Shown: in pieces, positions 37,734-48,668 of the stretch
How the letters are laid out: the number at the start of each line of letters is the position of its first letter
Numbering within the stretch: the first letter of the stretch is position 1
NCBI RefSeq assembly: GCF_964355755.1
Contig: NC_092679.1
Location: 24,924,432-24,988,431, forward strand
From: Antedon mediterranea
Taxonomy: Eukaryota; Echinodermata; Crinoidea; Comatulida; Antedonidae
Length of the DNA stretch: 64,000 bases
Direction: 5' to 3'
Program-made: the position numbers and the translations under genes
The notes under the pieces: model-generated
Seen by the model: only the letters and a program-made list of their open reading frames with translations
The model's database searches: none
What the model was told of the DNA's origin: nothing

Positions 37734-39854
37734 TTATTCCTTTTTTAGCTTCTTATTTGTCTCATCTGAAAAAGCAAAAGTAATACATTTTAAATAGTAA
37801 AATAATGCTGTGACCAATACTACTAATGAAAAACAGCTTATTATATTTTACTTACTTGTGTCAAACATTGCGCCTCTAATTAAACGTTTAGATGCCTTGA
37901 CATTCAATTTTGGTGCTGGAAAAAAAAAATTAAAACAAGTAAGCTGGAGTAATGATTTAATCTCAACAAATTACTATATACTGCATTAATATAGCACAAG
38001 CCATTATGAGTATTTCATTATTTTCACATTATGGTAATATTTTATGAGCTATTATGATCGTTCACATCATGTATAGAAAATGTCCTCACAATAGGCCTAC
38101 TGTATTGAACACATTTAACATAATGTATGCTTATGGTGCTATAAATCGTATATAAACCTCCTTGTAATTTGGGAATCATTATATTCCATATAAAAAAAAA
38201 TAGCCCCATAGGCCGAATTTTGTGATTATGATACACACCTGAATCACTAATTTTAACTTACCTTTTTGTTTATCAACAACTTGCTTTATTAAGTTCATAT
38301 ATTTTTTTATTCTCTCCTGCAATAGTTAAAAATGTTTTTAAACTAATTATTATGATCATGAAAATATTGAAAGGGACAGTACTGATAATCATAATTTATG
38401 ATAGAAATAGTTTCTATTTGTATTGAAATAGTTCTAAAATTGATTGAACTGGAGTGAGTGTACATGACATATTTCTACTAACCAGTTCATGTTTAATATG
38501 GCCTCTTGGATCAACTCCTTGAACACATAGGTACACTGAAATTATAAAATAGTGATAACATAAGTTGCCCATATGAAGTATACTTGTCAAGTTTCATTGA
38601 AAAATATCTTTTTGCTCTGAATTTAATATGATCAATCATAGAATTTTATTTCTGCGTAGTTGAAATGCACGACAGACTTCTATCATTTGCTGTACAACTT
38701 CACATAATATTAATAAAGTGACAAAGATACAACATGTACTGTTCCAGACACAAGTGGGGGAAGGAAAGTGAGCAAAAATAACTTACTCCAAAAAACTGAA
38801 TTGATAGCATATGCATCAACTAAATGCTTCTTAGCTTGATTAAGTGGATCTGGCTGTAATAAATGAAAATTAGTTAGATTTTATTGATTTGCATTTTAGG
38901 TACCAAACTTACTTTTTAGGTCCAATAACAAATAACAAACAATTATTTTCTTTCTTTCCTAATATTAGTATTACAATATAAATTAATAAGGTACTTAAAT
39001 AAAGTAGGTAAGTATTGAATTTCAAATAATTAATTTTGATAATATACTATACTGTTATATAAAAAAAAACAATCATTATTACTCTTTTATTTTAAATCGC
39101 ATAGTTAGAATTATTACTATTTTCTCTATTTTCTTTTTCTATATTTATTAATTAGCAAAAAATAAACCTTAGTTATAATACTGTACAGCAAAGTGTAAAA
39201 AGAAAGTTGGCAATCCACGGAAGGCAAACCTGTGATGTGTGTGGAAGCCCACTATATATTATAGGGGAAAAAACATAATTACAGTATTACAACAATAACA
39301 ATTAAAACTGCCCACCAGCGTGTCTTTGACCCCATCACTTTTTCCTTCATTGTATACAGTCCTCCTGTAATGTGTATTTTTGCTGTTCAAAATTAAGTTT
39401 GGGAAAAAACCTACTAGGCCTAGGAGGCCTACTACAGTACCAAATAATATTAATTACGGAAAAACAGCATATTTATTTGTTTATAATAACGCTGTATTCT
39501 ACAAACAAGGCCTTTTTAAATTATTCTTACATCGACACTCCTATTGTGGTCTGTTTCATCATAAATGTCTTTTGGTCTGTTTTTATCAAATTTACTGCTA
39601 GGACTAGGCCTAAATCGTGCACTATCGGTGACATCTTCACTGGTCCTAGGCCTAGTACTCTTCTCACTAGTAGTAGTAGTAGCCCTAGGCCCGTCGTCGT
39701 TGTTGCCTGGTGGTGGTGCCGCCAACGACAGTGTTTCTACTGCAGGTTTTAAAACTACGGTCTTGCGGCCTATTGAATTAAAAAATTCTTCAACTTGTTC
39801 AATTGCTTCTTCAAATTGTTTTATTGTATTTACTATTTCCCGTGGGTGATCCAT
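37734..39854 (-). CDS. C1D: C1D nuclear nucleic-acid-binding protein (exosome cofactor)
   Basis: Six minus-strand exons join in frame: 39854-39531, 38853-38787, 38535-38483, 38316-38262, 37915-37856 and 37765-37734, giving 196 residues. C1D (yeast Rrp47/Lrp1) is a Sas10/C1D-fold nuclear protein that works with the exosome nuclease Rrp6 in rRNA and snoRNA processing. Evidence is the start PREIVNTIKQFEEAIEQVEE, then DPLNQAKKHLVDAYAINSVF, YLCVQGVDPRGHIKHEL and ERIKKYMNLIKQVVDK, which follow the human order closely. Human C1D is 141 residues; the extra length is a Pro/Thr/Ser-rich block (about 35-105) in exon 1, between the two helical parts. The TAA stop lies within an AATAAA (37738-37733). The start codon is about 70 bp downstream of a dispersed repeat. 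Confidence 0.92.
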
Positions 39855-40000
39855 TTAGAAAGGATTTACGGTATAACTATAAAACACGGGACGCTCACCG
39901 CGTGTCGTGACCCACCGTGGCCAAAGAATATATCATCACCACCGACGAACGAGTAATCCGATCCGCGGTTTTCCCTGTAACAGTAATATTGTCCATGCGG

Positions 40001-40200
40001 NNNNNNNNNNNNNNNNNNNNNNNNNNNNNNNNNNNNNNNNNNNNNNNNNNNNNNNNNNNNNNNNNNNNNNNNNNNNNNNNNNNNNNNNNNNNNNNNNNNN
40101 NNNNNNNNNNNNNNNNNNNNNNNNNNNNNNNNNNNNNNNNNNNNNNNNNNNNNNNNNNNNNNNNNNNNNNNNNNNNNNNNNNNNNNNNNNNNNNNNNNNN
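40001..40200. other. Assembly gap, 200 N
   Basis: Exactly 200 undetermined bases. The flanking bases (TCCATGCGG before, TAGGGCGCCGCC after) are directly adjacent in the paralogous repeat at 29096-29121, so little or nothing need be missing. Confidence 1.
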
Positions 40201-40639
40201 TAGGGCGCCGCCATAAGTCAGGATGTATACAACTTTTTGTGACTGTCACACTAATCTAAGCCTGGATTCATGATTAAAAATGTTATCAACTACATGCTAA
40301 CATATTAAAAGCTATTTATTTTTATTTTATTAAAAGGATATTTAATTGTTCGTTTTATGCAATTTATTTAGTAAAAAACTGCCGAATAGACTCTGCTCCG
40401 CCGGTCTCCTTGCCGACGTGTTTTCACTAAGGAGTAAGGATATAGTTTATTTATAGTTTAATAACACTAATTTTGTATTTCTATATTTAATTTGTTTCTG
40501 GTAGAAAAAAAAATATATCCTAAAGTATCCTATTAATAAACATGTATTTTATACTAATTTATATCATAATAACATTACTTAATTTACCGGGCGTAGATTA
40601 GTACGTGGCAATGAAAAAGAATACGCCACGGCTGAGTAA

Positions 40640-40830
40640 AAGGTCTTTCACACGTACCTCTTCCTCCGGTCCGGCGTATCGAACATCAATGTTCTGTTTT
40701 TTCACGAAGCTCCACGCGGCTATGCGCCTCGATATGCGCGTAGTAGCCGCGTTAAAACGAACATTGACGTTCGATTGGATTTTTCGGTGCCGCATCGCAC
40801 CGCCGGAACAGGTACGTGTGAAAGACCCTT
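40640..40830. mobile_element. 191-bp palindromic MITE with TAA duplication
   Basis: The ends are AAGGTCTTTCACACGTACCT (left) and the mirror of AAGGGTCTTTCACACGTACC (right), with paired CGAACATCAATGTTC-like inner arms. TAA flanks both sides (40637-40639 and 40831-40833). Copy A of the host repeat shows the uninterrupted site near 28655. This fits a PIF/Harbinger-type MITE. Confidence 0.8.
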
Positions 40831-41416
40831 TAACGCTTGGTTGATTTTTGTTGTTGCTTTTCGGCCTTTCTTTGTAAACTAATTTAGCATGGCGGTAAAT
40901 AATATTCTGTAGAAGTGATCATGTACACTATTTTCTTATTAAATATGTTTTATAGAATGTTTATTAAATTGCAAAATATATGATCATAATTCTATTTAAT
41001 GTATAATATCCAATAATTTTATATAGCCAAAGGCTGGATGTCCAACAACAATGTTATTGCAGTTCAAAAAGTATTATAATGTATTATATTAAATTATTAT
41101 TTTTGCTGCCATCTTGTTGGTTCCCCTCCTGTCACTTTTCAGTCTGGAGTATGCCCTCTAGCCTTCGGCTTTACATCTCACTGATAATACTGTATCTATT
41201 ATTATTGTGTCAAGTAATGATCTACTGTTATGTATCGATTAAAATTGGTTGGGGGATAGAGTAGGGGTTGATACTTCTTTTTGCCTCCTTTATACTTTTC
41301 TGTATGTAAATTAATTGATTGTTATATTTTATATTATTCTTTTGATCGATGCACCTTTGTGCTAAGTGTGCTAAAATGGTAATCCCAAATAAATAAAGTG
41401 AATCATGGTGAATAAC

Positions 41417-42021
41417 CAGGCCCGTATGCAGCATTTATAATGGAGGGGTGCGAGCGAAGCGAGCAACAATGGCTGGGGGCCAGGGGGCCGCCAAGGGCCC
41501 CCCGGACAGGGTCCAGGGGCCGAAGGCCCTGGAAAAATTTGCGTTATTTGACGTTCTAAAGACTGATGTAAGACTCTCTGTTGTGGCTTGGGCTAGTTGA
41601 ACGATGGACACCAGAACTTAACGCTTTCATGATGAGGCCAACTCAGTATATTATATTCCCCGACAAAAAGTACACGTGTTCCCTGACGTTAAGTTGTCTG
41701 TATTTCTCCAGCAAACACTTTACCGCGTACCGCGTACATGAAGCGCTAAGCTATTGCTTGTCGTCACATGATCGACTGCGCATGTTTTACATCGAGTTTG
41801 TAGTCAGTTCAGATTCCGTAATTTAATTACCGGTATTTTTTCATTTTATATTAGCATATTTTTGTTTGTATACCATTGATAATGTAAATTTTGTATATAT
41901 ATAATGATATTGTCTTTAGTTAAACAAGACAAGAAAAAATACCAACCGAGGAAATAGTGGACCTTTTGGGACTTGGGGGGGTGCGTCTGCACCCAACGCA
42001 CCCCCCCTGGATACGGGCCTG
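41417..42021. mobile_element. 605-bp element with CAGGCCCGTA ends
   Basis: Left end CAGGCCCGTATGCAGC, right end GGATACGGGCCTG, flanked by ATAAC on both sides (41412-41416 and 42022-42026). It contains GCGAGCGAAGCGAGC and a CAGGGGGCC block. The inner word TATATTATATTCCCCGACAA recurs at about 61228, and the GCGAAGCGAGC plus GCTGGGGG block recurs at 58215-58270. Non-coding. Confidence 0.65.
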
Positions 42022-42065
42022 ATAACGGATGAAGCAAACGTAATCACGGAAAAAAACCTCAGCTG

Positions 42066-42125
42066 GCTTAGACTAGTGTGCATTTCCCGACGTATGTGGC
42101 GCCCTTCTGCATGAAAAAAGTTACT
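42066..42125 (+). repeat. Degenerate copy C of the promoter-proximal repeat, split by the foldback
   Basis: GCTTAGACTAGTGTG, TGTGGCGCCCTTCTGCATGA and TTACTGTT match copy B in order. The continuation, GTTACAGGGAAAACCACG, is found at 51733-51750 on the other side of the 9.6-kb foldback element, upstream of the SPT subunit gene. Confidence 0.5.
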
Positions 42126-42284
42126 GTTGTTACGCTTGTGTCAAGCTAGCCAACAATAAGCCAGCCAACATTAAGTCAGCCCACTTTTATTTTTTCCAGC
42201 CAACAATAACTATGAAACGCCGTTTGTGCATTCTTTACATTTTCATTGCTACTTATGGCTTTTATGGTATTAGGAATTAAATAT

Positions 42285-45200
42285 TTGTGAGAAAAACGGC
42301 GGATTGTTCCTGGGATTCACTTGGTGGGATTATACTAGGGTACCCCCTTAGTCGTCCAGTATAAGTTAGAGTGGGACCACTGGTCCCGTTTACTCAGCCC
42401 TCATCTTTAAAATTTGAGTGTAACTCAATTACGATTTTTAAAATATAGTTAAATTTGAAACTGTATTTGTGAGAAAATGGCGGATTGTTCCTGGGAGTCA
42501 CTTGGTGGGATTATACTAGGGTACCCCCTTAGTCGTCCAGTATAAGTTAGAGTGCGACCACTGGTCCCGTTTACTCAGCCCTCATCTTTAAAATTTGAGT
42601 GTAACTCAATTACAATTTTTAAAATATAGTTAAATTTGAAACTGTATTGGTGAGAAAATGGCGGATTGTTCCTGGGATTCACTTGGTGGGATTATACTAG
42701 GGTACCTCCTTAGTTGTCCAGTTTAAGTTAGAGTGGGACCACTAGTCCCGGCCCTTTACTCAGCCCTTATCTTTAAAATTTGAGTGTAACTCATTTACGA
42801 TTTAAAAAATATAGTGAAATTTGATACTGTATTTGTGAGAAAATGGCGGATTGTTCCTGGGAGTCACTTGGTGGGATTATACTAGGGTACCCCCTTAGTC
42901 GTCCAGTATAAGTTAGAGTGGGACCACTGGTCCCGTTTACTCAGCCCTCATCTTTAAAATTTGAGTGTAACTCATTTACGATTTTTAAAATATAGTGAAA
43001 TTTGATACTGTATTTGTGAGAAAACGGCGGATTGTTCCTTAGAGTCACTTGGTGGGATTATACTAGGGTACACCCTTAGTCGTCCAGTATAAGTTAGAGT
43101 GCGACCACTGGTCCCGTTTACTCAGCCCTCATCTTTAAAATTTGAGTGTAACTCATTTACGATTTTTAAAATATAGTGAAATTTGATACTGTATTTGTGA
43201 GAAAACGGCGGATTGTTCCTGAGAGTCACTTGGTGGGATTATACTAGGGTGCCCCCTTAATCGTCCAGTATAAGTTAGAGTGGGACCACTGGTTTCGTTT
43301 ACTCAGCCCTCATCTTTTAAATTTGAGTATAACTCATTTACGATTTTTAAAATATAGTGAAATTTGATACTATATTTGTGAGAAAACAGCGGATTTTTCC
43401 TGAGAGTCACTTGGTGGGATTATACTAGGGTGCCTCCTTAGTCGTCCAGTAAAAGTTAGAGTGGGACCACTGGTCCCGTTTACTCAGCCCTCATCTTTTA
43501 AATTTGAGTGTAACTCAACTACGATAAAAAAAATTAAAATATAGTGAAAATTGATACTGTATTTGTGAGAAAATGGCGGATTGTTCCTGGGAGTCACTTT
43601 GTGCGATTATACTAGGGTACCTCCTTAGTTGTCCAGTAGAAGTTAGAGTGGGACCACTGGTCCCGTTTACTCAGCCATTATCTTTAAAATTTGAGTGTAA
43701 CTCAATTACGATTAATATTTTAAAATATAGTTAAATTTGATACTGTATTTGTGAGAAAATGGCGGATTGTTCCTGGTAGTCACTTGGTGGGATTATACTA
43801 GGGTACACCCTTAGTCGTCCAGTATCAGTTAGAGTGGGACCACTGGTCCCGTTTACTCAGCCATCATCTCTAAAATTTGAGTGTAACTCATTTACGATTT
43901 TTAAAATATAGTGAAATTTGAAACTGTATTTGTGAGAAAACGGCGGATTGTTCCTGAGAGTCACTTGGTGGGATTATACTAGGGTACACCCTTAGTTGTC
44001 CAGAATAAGTTAGAGTGGGACCACTGGTCCCGTTTACTCAGCCCTCATCTTTAAAATTTGAGTGTAACTCATTTACGATTTTTTTAAATATAGTGAAATT
44101 TGATACTGTATTTGTGAGGAAATGGCGGATTGTTCCTGGGAGTCACTTTGTGGGATTATACTAGGGTACCTCCTTAGTCGTCCAGTATAAGTTAGAGTGG
44201 ACCACTGGTCCGGTTTACTCAGCCCTCATCTTTAAAAATTGAGTGTAACTCATTTACGATTTTAAAAATATAGTGAAATTTGATACTGTATTTGTGAGAA
44301 AATGGCGGATTGTTCCTGGGAGTCAATTGGTGGGATTATACTTGGGTACCCACTTAGTCGTCCAATATAAGTTAGAGTGGGACCACTGGTCCCGTTTACT
44401 CAGCCCTCATTTTTAAAATTTGAGTGTAACTCATTTACGATTTTTAAAATATAGTGAAATTTGAAACTGTATTTGTGAGAAAACGGCGGATTGTTCCTGA
44501 GAGTCACTTGGTGGGATTATACTAGGGTACACCCTTAGTCGTCCAGTATAAGTTAGAGTGGGACCACTGGTCCCGTTTACTCAGCCCTCATCTTTAAAAT
44601 TTGAGTGTAACTCATTTACGATTTTTAAAATATAGTGAAATTTGATACTGTATTTGTGAGAAAACGGCGGATTGTTCCTGAGAGTCACTTGGTGGGATTA
44701 TACTAGGGTACCTCCTTAGTTGTCCAGTTTAAGTTAGAGTGGTACTACTGGTCCCGTTTACTCAGCCCTTATCTTTAAAATTTGAGTGTAACTCAATTAC
44801 GATTAATATTTTAAAATATAGTGAAATTTGATACTGTATTTGTGAGAAAATGGCGGATTGTTCCTGGCAGTCACTTGGTGGGATTATACTAAGGTACCCC
44901 CTTAGTCGTCCAGTATAAGTTAGAGTGGGACCACTGGTTCCGTTTACTCAGCCCTCATCTTTAAAATTTGAGTGTAACTCATTTACGATTTTTAAAATAT
45001 AGTGAAATTTGAAACTGTATTTGTGAGAAAACGGCGGATTGTTCCTGAGAGTCACTTGGTGGGATTATACTAGGATGCCTCCTTAGTCGTCCAGTATAAG
45101 TTAGAGTGAGACCACTGGTACCGTTTACTCAGCCCTCATCTTTTAAATTTGAGTGTAACTCATTTACGATTTAAAAAATATAGTAAAATTTGATACTGTA

Positions 45201-48200
45201 TTTGTGAGAAAATGGCAGATTGTTCCTGGGAGTCACTTGGTGGGATTATACTAGGGTAACTCCTTAGTTGTCCAGTAGAAGTTAGAGTAGGACCACTGGT
45301 CCCGTTTACTCAGCCCTCATCTTTAAAATTTGAGTGTAACTCATTTACGAATTTTAAAATATAGTGAAATTTGATACTATATTTGTGAGAAAACGGCGGA
45401 TTGTTCCTGAGAGTCACTTGGTGGGATTATACTAGGGTGCCTCCTTAGTCGTCCAGTATAAGTTAGAGTGGGACCACTGGTCCCGTTTACTCAGCCCTCA
45501 TCTTTTAAATTTGAGTGTAACTCATTTACGATTTTAAAAATATAGTGAAATTAGATACTGTATTTGTGAGAAAACGGCGGATTGTTCCAGGGAGTCACAT
45601 GGTGGGATTATACTAGGGTGCCTCCTTAGTCGTCCAGTATAAGTTAGAGTGGGACCACTGGTCCCGTTTACTCAGCCCTCATCTTTTAAATTTGAGTGTA
45701 ACTCATTTACGATTTTAAAAATATAGTGAAATTAGATACTGTATTTGTGAGAAAACGGCGGATTGTTCCAGGGAGTCACTTGGTGGGATTATACTAAGGT
45801 ACGTCCTTAGTCGTCCAGTAAAAGTTAGAGTGCGACCACTGGTTCCGTTTACTCAGCCCTCATCTTTTAAATTTGAGTGTAACTCAATTACGATAAAAAA
45901 ATTTAAAATATAGTGAAAATTGATACTGTATTTGTGAGAAAATGGTGGGTTGTTCCTGGGAGTCACTTGGTGGGATTATACTAGGGTACCTCATTAGTTG
46001 TCCAGTAGAAGTTAGAGTGGGACCACTGGTCTCGTTTATTCAGCCCTCATCTTTAACGTTTGAGTGTAACTCAATTACGATTAATATTTTAAAATATAGT
46101 GAAATTTGATACTGTATTTGTGAGAAAATGGCGGATTGTTCCCGGGAGTCACTTGGTGGGATTATACTAGGGTACCTCCTTAGTTGTCCAGTTTAAGTTA
46201 GAGTGGTACCACTGGTCCCGTTTACTCAGCCCTTATCTTTAAAATTTGAGTGTAACTCAATTACGATTAATATTTTAAAATATAGTGAAATTTGATACTG
46301 TATTTGTGAGAAAATGGCGGATTGTTCCTGGCAGTCACTTGGTGGGATTACACTAAGGTACCCCCTTAGTCGTCCAGTATAAGTTAGAGTGGGACCACTG
46401 GTTCCGTTTATTAAAATTTGAGTGTAACTCATTTACGTTTTTAAAATATAGTAAAATTTTAAACTGTATTTGTGAGAAAACGGCGGATTGTTCGTGAGAG
46501 TCACTTGGTGGGATTATACTAGGGTACCTCCTTAGTCGTACAGTAGAAGTTAGAGTGGGACCACTGGTACCGTTTACTCAGCCCTCATCTTTTAAATTTG
46601 AGTGTAACTCATTTACGATTTAAAAAATATAGTGAAATTTGATACTGTATTTGTGAGAAAACGGCGGATTGTTCCTGAGAGTCACTTGGTGGGATTATAC
46701 TAGGGTACCCCCTTAGTCGTCCAGTATAAGTTAGAGTGGGTCCACTGGTCCCGTTTACTCAGCCCTCATCTTTCAAATTTGAGTGTAACTCATTTACGAT
46801 TTTTAAAATATAGTGAAATTTGATACTGTATTTGTGAGAAAACGGCGGATTGTTCCTGAGAGTCACTTGGTGCGATTATACTAGGGTACCCCCTTAGTCG
46901 TCCAGTATAAATAAGAGTGGAACCACTGGTGCCGTTTACTCAGCCCTCATCTTTTAAATTTGAGTGTAACTCATTTACGATTTTTAAAATATAGGGAAAT
47001 TTGATACTGTATTTGTGAGAAAACGGCGGATTGTTCCTGAGAGTCACTTGGTGGGATTATACTAGGGTGCCACCTTAGTCGTCCAGCTCAGTATAAGATA
47101 GAGTGGGACCACTGGTCCCGTTTACTCAGCCCTCATCTTTTAAATTTGAGTGTAACTCATTTACGATTTAAAAAATATAGTGAAATTAGATACTGTATTT
47201 GTGAGAAAACGGCGGAATGTTCCTGGGAGTCACATGGTGGGATTATACTAAGGTACGTCCTTAGTCGTCCAGTATAAGTTAGAGTGCGACCAATGCTTTC
47301 GTTTACTCAGCCCTCATCTTTTAAATTTGAGTGTAACTCAATTACGATAAAAAAAATTTAAAATATAGTGAAAATTGATACTGTATTTGTGAGAAAATGG
47401 CGGATTGTTCCTGGGAGTCACTTGGTGGGATTATACTAGGGTACCTCCTTAGTTGTCCAGTAGAAGTTAGAGTGGGACCACTGGTCCCGTTTACTCAGCC
47501 CTCATCTTTAACGTTTGAGTGTAACTCAATTACGATTAATATTTTAAGATATAGTGAAATTTGATACTGTATTTGTGAGAAAATGGCGGATTGTTCACCG
47601 GGAGTCACTTGGTGGGATTATACTAGGGTACCTCCTTAGTTGTCCAGTTTAAGTTAGAGTGGGACCACTGGTCCCGTTTACTCAGCCCTTATCTTTAAAA
47701 TTTGAGTGTAACTCAATTACGATTAATATTTTAAAATATAGTGAAATTTGATACTGTATTTGTGAGAAAATGGCGGATTGTTCCTGGCAGTCACTAGGTG
47801 GGATTATACTAGGGTACCCCCTTAGTCGTCCAGTATAAGTTAGAGTGGGACCACTGCTTTCGTTTACTCAGCCCTCATCTTTAAAATTTGAGTGTAACTC
47901 ATTTACGATTTTTAAAAAATAGTTATATTTGAAACTGTATTTGTGAGAAAACGGCGGATTGTTCCTGAGAGTCACTTGGTGGGATTATACTAGGGTACCT
48001 CCTTAGTCATACAGTATAAGTTAGAGTGAGACCACTGGTACCGTTTACTCAGCCCTCATCTTTTAAATTTGAGTGTAACTCAATTACGATAAAAATTTTA
48101 AAATAGGCCCTATAGTGAAAATTGATACTGTATTTGTGAGAAAATGGCGGATTGTTTCTGGGAGTCACTTGGTGGGATTATACTAGGGTACCTTCCTAGT

Positions 48201-48668
48201 TGTCCAGTATAAGTTACAGTGGGACCACTGGTCCCGTTTACTCAGCCCTCATCTTTAACGTTTGAGTGTAACTCAATTACAATTTTTTAAATATAGTTAA
48301 ATTTGAAACTGTATTTGTGAGAAAATGACGGATTGTTCTTGGGAGTCACTTGGTGGGATTATACTAGGGTACCTCCTTAGTCGTCCAGTATAAGTTAGAG
48401 TGCGACCACTGGTCCCGTTTACTCAGCCCTCATCTTTTAAATTTGAGTGTAACTCATTTACGATTTTAAAAATATAGTGAAATTTGATACTGTCTTTGTT
48501 AGAAAACGGCGGATTGTTCCTGGGAGTCACTTTGTGGGATTATACTAGGGTACCTCCTTAGTCGTCCAGTATAAGTTAGAGTGCGACCACTGGTCCCGTT
48601 TACTCAGCCCTCATCTTTTAAATTTGAGTGTAACTCAATTACAATTTTTAAAATACAGTTAAATTTGA
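42285..48668 (+). repeat. 182-bp satellite, left arm, about 35 units
   Basis: Each unit contains GGCGGATTGTTCCTGG, CACTTGGTGGGATTATACTA, CTTAGTCGTCCAGTATAAGT and GACCACTGGTCCCGTTTACT. A distinctive pair of variant units (TCCAGTTTAAGTTAGAGTGG, then CCTGGCAGTCAC) recurs at about 44657, 46110 and 47573, pointing to an eight-unit higher-order period of about 1.46 kb. Confidence 0.95.

Larger units (their letters stand above)
39924..41010 (-). repeat. Dispersed promoter-proximal repeat, copy B (upstream of C1D)
   Basis: Inverted match to 28465-29165, interrupted by the N-gap (40001-40200) and by a 191-bp MITE (40640-40830). It runs in the same direction as C1D and ends about 70 bp from its start codon, so it covers the presumptive C1D promoter. 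Confidence 0.75.

Noticed and set aside
39372-39849. Plus-strand frames of 126 and 94 residues
   Set aside because: They are antisense to C1D exon 1, whose minus-strand frame is supported by homology and splice phase.
45000-46500. Short frames in the 182-bp satellite
   Set aside because: They are chance frames, interrupted in nearly every unit; the repeat shows no coding constraint.
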